Assembly (NCBI GenBank): GCA_049694275.1
Contig: JBAVQS010000144.1
Location: 1 to 26,303 of the forward strand
Origin: JBAVQS01 sp049694275
Lineage (GTDB): Bacteria > Chloroflexota > Anaerolineae > UBA4142 > SHND01
Length of the DNA: 26,303 nucleotides
Direction of reading: 5' to 3'
Shown: positions 21,012-26,303 of the stretch, piece after piece
How positions within the stretch are numbered: position 1 is the stretch's first letter
Layout of the letters: each line of letters starts with the position of its first letter
The notes under the pieces: model-generated
What the model was told of the DNA's origin: nothing
Databases searched by the model: none
The model's input: only the letters and a program-made list of their open reading frames with translations
Position numbers and translations under genes: made by a program

Positions 21012-21932
21012 ATGAAATATTTTGACAGCTATCATCTGCCGACGACGTTGGATGAGGCGCTCAAGCTACTCGCCGAATACCAGGGACACGCTCGCGTCGT
21101 TGCTGGCGGCACGGATCTCTTGCTCGATCTCTCCAGCGATTATATCGAGGGCCAGCGCCCGCATTATGCGGCGCTGGTCGATGTCACGCGTCTGCAGGGG
21201 GCGAACGAGATTCAGGTGGGCGAGGAGTGGGTCGTGATCGGCTGCGGCGTGACGCACACGCAGATTGCGGAATCGCCGACGCTCGCCCGCCAGGCGACCG
21301 CGCTGGTAGAGGCGTGCGCCTTGATCGGCGGGCCGCAGGTGCGTAACGTCGCGACGCTCGTCGGGAATATCGCGCACGGGCTGCCCGCCGCGGATGGGAC
21401 GGTGGCGCTGATGGCGCTGGGGGCAGAGGCAGAAATTCAGAATTCAGAATTCAGAATTCTGAATTCGGCTGCCTGGCGTCCTCTCTCATCCCTTTTCCTC
21501 GGTCCCGGTCAGAGCGCAGTGGATTCAAGCCGCGAGATTATTACGGCGGTGCGATTCCGGCCGGTGGGGGCAGGGGAGGGGAGCGCCTTTGCGCGGGTGA
21601 TGCGCCCGCAGGGGGTGGCGCTGCCGATTTTGGGGATGGCGGCGAAGCTCAAAGCATTTCAGATTTCAGATTTCAGATTTCAGATTCAGGAGGCGGCGAT
21701 TAGCGCTGGGCCGGTGGCGCCGGTGCCGTTCCGGGCGAGCCGGACTGAGGCGTATTTGACGGGCAAAGTGCTGACGGATGAGGTGCTGGCGGAGGCTCAG
21801 CGGATTCTGGTGGTGGAGGCGCACCCGCGGACGTCGCCACACCGGGCGACGAAGGAGTACCGGGTGGAGCTGATGCCGGCGCTATTGGCGCATGTAGTCA
21901 TGCAAGCGATGGCGCGGGCGAGTGCCAGGTAG
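21012..21932 (+). CDS. Molybdenum hydroxylase FAD-binding subunit (CoxM/XdhB-like)
   Basis: 306 residues. It shows the two FAD-binding signatures of the family: VVAGGTDLLLD (residues about 29-39) and IGGPQVRNVATLVGNIAH followed by PAADG (about 105-128). Known: this subunit passes electrons from the iron-sulphur clusters to an acceptor such as NAD or quinone. Its partner is the fused iron-sulphur/molybdopterin protein downstream. Two heptamer tracts lie inside the gene, at residues about 141-152 and 215-228, encoding QNSEFRILNS and ISDFRFQIQ without breaking the frame. They sit at likely surface loops. The substrate cannot be told from this subunit. Confidence 0.85.
   Translation: MKYFDSYHLPTTLDEALKLLAEYQGHARVVAGGTDLLLDLSSDYIEGQRPHYAALVDVTRLQGANEIQVGEEWVVIGCGVTHTQIAESPTLARQATALVEACALIGGPQVRNVATLVGNIAHGLPAADGTVALMALGAEAEIQNSEFRILNSAAWRPLSSLFLGPGQSAVDSSREIITAVRFRPVGAGEGSAFARVMRPQGVALPILGMAAKLKAFQISDFRFQIQEAAISAGPVAPVPFRASRTEAYLTGKVLTDEVLAEAQRILVVEAHPRTSPHRATKEYRVELMPALLAHVVMQAMARASAR
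21434..21466 (+). repeat. In-frame heptamer tract 1 in the FAD subunit gene
   Basis: Three AATTCAG units, AATTCTG and AATTC; the last part is also palindromic. Confidence 0.9.
21656..21689 (+). repeat. In-frame heptamer tract 2 in the FAD subunit gene
   Basis: Four ATTTCAG units plus a shortened ATTCAG. It is AT-rich within a GC-rich gene. Confidence 0.9.
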
Positions 21933-21943
21933 TCTATGCGGCT

Positions 21944-22708
21944 TTGATTACAAGTCTTTTGACGTATAACATCCAGTGGGGTGGAATCGGACGCGAGCGG
22001 TTGCTCTTGGAAGTGCTGGAGCAGAACCGCGCGGATTTGATCGTGCTGCAAGAGGTGGTGCGGACGCGCGTGGTGGAATGGTTTGCGCGCGAACTGGGAA
22101 TGGAATGGTTTGTGCCCCGGGGGCCTTATCGGCAGCGGGTCGCGGTGCTGAGCCGCTTTCCGATCCGGTCGGGCAAGGGGTATTCGCTCTTTCCGGCCGA
22201 GTGTAATGTGCTACGGACCGAGATTGAGCATCGCACAGGTGAGCGCCTGACGCTCTTTGGTCTGCACCTGACGGCCTCGTCGCATTTTGTTCCGATGGAG
22301 GCGGTGCGGTTGTTGCAGGCGCGGTTCCTCTCCCGCCTGTTGCACGCGGGACATGGGGTGACGCTCCTCGCCGGGGATTTGAATGCGGTGGCGCGCGGGG
22401 ATCGCGTGGACGTGCACAGGATGCCGAGAAGGCACAAATCGGTGGTGCAATTGTTGGGCGGCGGCTATCAAAAATGGGCGATTCCAGAGATTGAACGGGC
22501 GGGTTTTGTGGATGCCTATCGCGTGTTACACCCCGATGAGCCGGGTTTTACCGTGCCGCCGCGTGATCCTCACATTCGATTGGATTATGCGCTGGTGCCT
22601 AGAGGAATGCGCGAGCGCGTGGTGCGGTGCGAGCCGGTGACGATACCGAAGGCTGTCCGCAAGGCGTCAGATCATCTGCCGGTGCGGATGGAGATCGAGC
22701 TGGATTGA
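21944..22708 (+). CDS. Endonuclease/exonuclease/phosphatase-family protein
   Basis: About 254 residues. The family motifs are in order: LTYNIQWGG (Asn), LIVLQEV (metal-binding Glu), FGLHLTASS (His), LAGDLNAVARGD (Asp and Asn), RLDYALV, and ASDHLPVRME (catalytic Asp-His). Known: the fold covers DNase I-like nucleases, phosphodiesterases and sphingomyelinases; no lipid- or DNA-specific feature is seen. The start is unsure: TTG 21944 gives full coverage with AGGTAG upstream, and a later TTG at 21959 is possible. It lies 11 bp after the FAD subunit gene and 13 bp before the molybdopterin gene, so it is in the operon although it has no known role in hydroxylases. Confidence 0.8.
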   Translation: MITSLLTYNIQWGGIGRERLLLEVLEQNRADLIVLQEVVRTRVVEWFARELGMEWFVPRGPYRQRVAVLSRFPIRSGKGYSLFPAECNVLRTEIEHRTGERLTLFGLHLTASSHFVPMEAVRLLQARFLSRLLHAGHGVTLLAGDLNAVARGDRVDVHRMPRRHKSVVQLLGGGYQKWAIPEIERAGFVDAYRVLHPDEPGFTVPPRDPHIRLDYALVPRGMRERVVRCEPVTIPKAVRKASDHLPVRMEIELD

Positions 22709-22721
22709 TGGAGGGATAGAC

Positions 22722-25544
22722 ATGATGGAGCTGCGGATGAATTTGAACGGCAAGGCGGTGGCGGTCGAGATTGCGGGCCACGAGTACCTGTCGTACGTGC
22801 TGCGCGAGCGGCTGGGGCTGACCGGGACCAAGATCGGTTGCGACGAGGCAGAGTGCGGCGCATGCACGGTCCTGGTGAACGGCCGGTCGGTCGATTCGTG
22901 CATCTATCCCGCGTCCAAGGCGCAGGACGCGACGGTCCTGACCATCGAGGGATTGGCGAATACCTGGCCCGCTGACGGCATGACCCCCCACCTCCACCCT
23001 CTCCAGCGTGAGTTTATTCGCCAGGGCGCGGTGCAGTGTGGCTTTTGCACCCCCGGCATTTTGATGCAGAGCAAGGCGCTGCTCGACCGAACCCCGAATC
23101 CCGGCGAGCACGATATTCAAGAGGCGCTCAAGGATACCTACTGCCGCTGCGGGACGTACATAAGCATCATGAACGCCGTCCGATTCGCGGCGCAGCAGGT
23201 CCGCGAGGGCAGGGTGATCGCGGCGTCGCCGATTCCGAATCTGCCGCGGACCAAACAGCCGCTCAAGGCGGTCGGGCAGGTGGTGCCGCGTCCCGATGCG
23301 GTGCTCAAGGTGACGGGCGCGGCGAAATACACCGACGATTTCATTTATCCCAACATGCTCTATGGCGCGACGCTCCGCGCGAAATATCCGCATGCGCGGA
23401 TCCTGCAGATCGATACGCACAGGGCGAAAATGTTGCCGGGCGTGTGTGCGGTCTTGACGCACGCGGATGTGCCGGGGTCCAAGAATCACGGGTTAATCTT
23501 TAACGACTGGCCGGTCCTCTGCTATGACAAGGTGCGGTATGAAGGGGATGCGGTCGCCATTGTGGCAGCCGAGACCCAGGAGATTGCGCAAAAGGCGCTC
23601 GACCTGATTGAAGTCGAGTACGAAGCACTGCCGGTGGTGGACAATCCGGTGTGGGCGTACCAGCCGGATGCGCCGCTGGTGAATGACGGCTCAGGGCATG
23701 GGAACCTGCTCAAGCACATTCACGTCGAAAAGGGAAGCATTGACGAGGGGTTTGCTGGGGCGGAGGTAATTGTTGAGAATACGTATCATTCGCCCTTTTA
23801 CGAGCAGGCGTTCATGGAGCCGGAATGCTCGATCGGCCGGATTGCGGAGGACGGGCGAATCGAGGTGATCTGCGGGTCGCAGATTCCGTACGAGGACCGG
23901 CGGCAGATCGCGGCGGCGCTGGCAATTCCCGAGTCACAGGTACGCGTGCGCGGGGTGTTGATCGGCGGGGGCTTTGGCGGCAAGGAGGATATTGCGGGGC
24001 AGATTCACGTGGCGCTGCTCGCGTGTGCGACCGGCCGCCCGGTCAAAATGCTCTATTCGCGGCACGAGAGCTTGCTGTTCCATCCCAAGCGGCACGCGAC
24101 GGTTATCCGCTGCAAGACCGGCGCAAAAAAGGACGGGACGCTCGTCGCGGCGCAGGCCGAGATCTTTGGCGACAGCGGCGCATACGCTTCGCTTGGCGAC
24201 AAAGTGATGACGCGCGCAGCGACGCATGCCGCCGGTCCCTACAACATCCCAAATGTCCAGATTGACTGTTTCGCCATGTACACCAACAATCCGCCCGCGG
24301 GCGCATTTCGCGGTTTTGGTGTCACCCAGTCGGCCTTTGCGGTCGAGTCGAACATGGACGAGCTGGCGCACCGGCTGAACATAGACCCGATCGAGCTGCG
24401 GATCAAGAACGGGCTGCGGGTGGGCGGCGTGACGAGCACGGGGCAGGTGGTGCGCGAGAGTGCGGGGCTGATGGAGTGCATCGCGCTGGTTAAAGAATAT
24501 GTCGCAGGGCTCGAGTCGCAAGTTGCAGATGCCACATCGCAGGGGGCAGGCCCTCTGGGCTCTGTGGTTCGCGCCTGGGGATTTGCGGCGGCGTACAAAA
24601 ATACGGGACTGGGCGATGGGGCGGCGGACAAGAGCGGGGCGGAGGTGGAGCTGTTTGCGGATGGGACGGCGGAGGTGCGGACGAGCGCGGCCGAGATCGG
24701 GCAGGGACTGCCGACGGTGCTGGCACAGATTACCGCCGAAGAGCTGGGCTTGCCCTATGAGCGGGTGCGGGTGCTGTTGAGCGATACGGACCTGACGCCC
24801 GATGGCGGTCCGACGACCGCGTCCCGGCAGACGTTCGTGAGTGGGAATGCAGCGCGGTTTGCGGCGCGGGGCCTCCGCGAGATTCTGGCGCGGACGGCGA
24901 GCGAGCAGTTGAACGTAGCGCCGGACCAGGTGGTGTTCAAGGATGGGCTGGTGGGCTCGAACGGAAACGCCGTGCCGATGGCCCAGGTCTATCGGTGGGC
25001 GCAGGCCGAAGGACGCCCGACGCGCTATCTGCGCGAATATGTCGCGCCGGCGACGCAGCCGCTCGGAACGCCGGGGGATATGCACTTTGCATTTTCGTAT
25101 GCGGCGCAGGCTGCGCTCGTCGAGGTGAATACACAGACGGGCGAGGTCAAGTGCCTCAAAATCGTGACAGCGACGGATGTGGGCCGCGCCATCAACCCGC
25201 TCGGTTTGGAAGGACAGGTCGAGGGTGGTATCATTATGTGTCTGGGCAATGCGCTGACCGAAGAGTATATTGTCGAGCAGGGACATGTCTGGACGGATCG
25301 CTTGGCGCGCTACAAGATGCCGAGCATCAAGCATACACCTGAGATCGTGTCGTTCGTGGTGGAGGAGGAATCGTCCACCGGGCCGTACGGGGCCAAGGGG
25401 ATTGGGGAGATTTCGTCGATTCCGACGACGCCGGCGATTACGAACGCGATTTATAACGCGGTCGGCGTGCGCATCCGGCGGCTGCCAGTGGACCAGGACA
25501 GCCTGCTGCGGGCGATGAGGAGTGGCAAGACCGAGGTGAATTGA
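22722..25544 (+). CDS. Fused [2Fe-2S]/molybdopterin hydroxylase (aldehyde oxidoreductase/xanthine dehydrogenase family)
   Basis: 940 residues, GGAGGG upstream. Residues 1-75 are a plant-type ferredoxin domain (Cys40, 45, 48, 60). Residues 80-165 are the second [2Fe-2S] domain (QCGFCTPG with Cys106 and 109; YCRCGTY with Cys141 and 143). From about 185 the molybdopterin domain follows: GGGFGGKED (415-423), AFRGFG (Arg530) and the catalytic Glu896 in GIGEIS. This arrangement matches Desulfovibrio-type aldehyde oxidoreductase (Mop, about 907 residues); xanthine dehydrogenases often have separate subunits. A separate FAD subunit two genes upstream allows NAD-like acceptors. Cytoplasmic, no Tat signal. 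The substrate is uncertain. Confidence 0.9.
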   Translation: MMELRMNLNGKAVAVEIAGHEYLSYVLRERLGLTGTKIGCDEAECGACTVLVNGRSVDSCIYPASKAQDATVLTIEGLANTWPADGMTPHLHPLQREFIRQGAVQCGFCTPGILMQSKALLDRTPNPGEHDIQEALKDTYCRCGTYISIMNAVRFAAQQVREGRVIAASPIPNLPRTKQPLKAVGQVVPRPDAVLKVTGAAKYTDDFIYPNMLYGATLRAKYPHARILQIDTHRAKMLPGVCAVLTHADVPGSKNHGLIFNDWPVLCYDKVRYEGDAVAIVAAETQEIAQKALDLIEVEYEALPVVDNPVWAYQPDAPLVNDGSGHGNLLKHIHVEKGSIDEGFAGAEVIVENTYHSPFYEQAFMEPECSIGRIAEDGRIEVICGSQIPYEDRRQIAAALAIPESQVRVRGVLIGGGFGGKEDIAGQIHVALLACATGRPVKMLYSRHESLLFHPKRHATVIRCKTGAKKDGTLVAAQAEIFGDSGAYASLGDKVMTRAATHAAGPYNIPNVQIDCFAMYTNNPPAGAFRGFGVTQSAFAVESNMDELAHRLNIDPIELRIKNGLRVGGVTSTGQVVRESAGLMECIALVKEYVAGLESQVADATSQGAGPLGSVVRAWGFAAAYKNTGLGDGAADKSGAEVELFADGTAEVRTSAAEIGQGLPTVLAQITAEELGLPYERVRVLLSDTDLTPDGGPTTASRQTFVSGNAARFAARGLREILARTASEQLNVAPDQVVFKDGLVGSNGNAVPMAQVYRWAQAEGRPTRYLREYVAPATQPLGTPGDMHFAFSYAAQAALVEVNTQTGEVKCLKIVTATDVGRAINPLGLEGQVEGGIIMCLGNALTEEYIVEQGHVWTDRLARYKMPSIKHTPEIVSFVVEEESSTGPYGAKGIGEISSIPTTPAITNAIYNAVGVRIRRLPVDQDSLLRAMRSGKTEVN

Positions 25545-25587
25545 ACCGCGCAAGGGAAAATGGCGTACAGTGTTTGAACGGAGCAAT

Positions 25588-25998
25588 ATGAATACCAATC
25601 GTGCTTTGATCGAAGATATCAAGTACATGCTGACGAGGGCACCTATCCCACGTGGTCAGTTGAGTCTCTATAAAGCTCTATACGACGCTGGCGATAAGGG
25701 GTTTTCTAGGCGAGGGCTGGCCGATTTGATTCGAGAAGGCGAAAAGGAAGGCGTTGACGGTGTTCTAGGGGCGCTTGGTAATCGGATTCTCCAGACCGGT
25801 CGATTCAAACAAGATGGTGCATGGATAGAGAATCTATTCTACATTACCCGCGATGAAGACGGTCTCTGTTATGTCATGCGGCCCGAGCTACGTAAAGCAA
25901 TTGAAGAATTGTCTGTGTTGAGGGTTGTTCTCAAGCTTTCGATGCAGGACATTCTTGAATATTTTGACGATGAAGACAATCAACTGATCCTCAAATAG
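25588..25998 (+). CDS. Hypothetical protein
   Basis: 136 residues from ATG 25588, where GGAG lies five bases upstream; an in-frame start at 25570 lacks this. The sequence shows helices typical of a winged-helix-like segment (LSLYKALYDAGDKGFSRRGL) and an acidic end (DILEYFDDEDNQ). Codon use is less GC-rich than its neighbours, which may mean recent acquisition. No family is recognised. It lies between the hydroxylase and the peptidase genes. Confidence 0.6.
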   Translation: MNTNRALIEDIKYMLTRAPIPRGQLSLYKALYDAGDKGFSRRGLADLIREGEKEGVDGVLGALGNRILQTGRFKQDGAWIENLFYITRDEDGLCYVMRPELRKAIEELSVLRVVLKLSMQDILEYFDDEDNQLILK

Positions 25999-26025
25999 GA
26001 ATAGTTGCCTGAAGGGGAATTGAAA

Positions 26026-26303
26026 ATGACCAATAGTGGAAAAGCGATTGATTACGTCCGAGCGAATCACGACCGCTACCTGGCGGAGCTGAAAGAGTTT
26101 TTTGCGATTCCGAGTATCTCGACGCTGTCGGAGCACCAGGGGGATGTCCGGCGGGCGGCGGAGTGGGTGGCCGCGCAGTTGCGCAGCATCGGGATGCAAA
26201 AGGTCGAGGTCATGTCGACCGAGGGGCACCCGGTGGTGTATGGCGAGTGGCTCGGCGCGCCCGGCAAGCCGACTGTCATGGTGTATGGACATTACGATGT
26301 CCA
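26026..26303 (+). CDS. M20-family metallopeptidase, N-terminal part (cut by window edge)
   Basis: The first 92 residues, with AAGGGGA upstream of the ATG. It begins TNSGKAIDYVRANHDRYLAE and reaches VMVYGHYDV, where the His and Asp are the first zinc ligand and neighbouring catalytic acid of the M20 (dipeptidase/ArgE/CPG2) family. FFAIPSIST is also typical. Known: these cytosolic enzymes hydrolyse dipeptides or N-acyl amino acids with two zinc ions. The rest is beyond the window. Confidence 0.88.
   Translation, partial: MTNSGKAIDYVRANHDRYLAELKEFFAIPSISTLSEHQGDVRRAAEWVAAQLRSIGMQKVEVMSTEGHPVVYGEWLGAPGKPTVMVYGHYDV

Noticed and set aside
21434..21689. CRISPR-like repeats
   Set aside because: The units are 7 bp in direct tandem with no spacers and lie inside a coding frame.
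23934..25628. 564-residue minus-strand ORF opposite the molybdopterin domain
   Set aside because: It is an antisense open frame produced by high GC content. The plus-strand protein carries all family motifs.

Overview
The window looks like a high-GC bacterial chromosome, probably a Chloroflexota (Anaerolineae-type) genome. That is inferred from gene style and the presence of a HEARO/IscB-type RNA, not from a marker gene. Host DNA occupies 1-3795 and about 20805-26303. Between them lies one integrated mobile element of about 16.8 kb, inserted at the 3' end of a tRNA-Trp gene.

Left host flank (1-3734): the 5' end of alanine racemase (minus strand), a transglutaminase-like protein with an intact Cys-His-Asp triad, a small DUF6616-like protein, and a sigma-70-family factor followed by a soluble protein with an HxxxCxxC zinc anti-sigma motif. 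The tRNA-Trp (CCA) gene is at 3735-3808.

Mobile element (3796-20651): a 15-bp direct repeat (3796-3810 and 20637-20651) matches the last part of the tRNA-Trp gene and marks attL and attR. Almost all cargo runs left to right. In order it has: an excisionase-like HTH protein; a promoter/operator region; a small double SWIM zinc-finger protein; a tyrosine integrase with three 86-residue C-terminal repeats; a second HTH protein; a DUF2293-like protein; an XRE-type regulator with a zinc ribbon; an FtsK-type DNA translocase with a lipoprotein-like N-terminus; a probable orphan IscB-type omega RNA (HEARO); a ribbon-helix-helix protein; a DnaB_N/RepA-type helicase; iteron-like repeats; four small proteins; a phage tape measure protein; a second tyrosine recombinase; a 50-residue ORF coupled to a large serine recombinase; and a minus-strand DUF4258/DUF2283 pair next to attR. 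No terminase, portal, capsid, baseplate or type IV secretion gene is visible. It is therefore neither a normal prophage nor a classical ICE. It most resembles an integrative element that replicates and moves DNA with an FtsK-type pump (AICE-like), with an isolated tail gene added.

Just outside attR, 20652-20764 resembles the inside of the left end of the same element: hairpin, ribosome-binding region and start of the HTH gene, with 50 of 60 bases identical over 20705-20764. This points to a truncated second, related element at the same tRNA, i.e. a tandem integration scar.

Right host flank (21012-26303): a molybdenum hydroxylase locus. It has an FAD subunit carrying two in-frame heptamer repeat tracts, an endonuclease/exonuclease/phosphatase-family protein, and a fused [2Fe-2S]/molybdopterin subunit like aldehyde oxidoreductase. 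An unrecognised 136-residue protein and the start of an M20-family peptidase follow.
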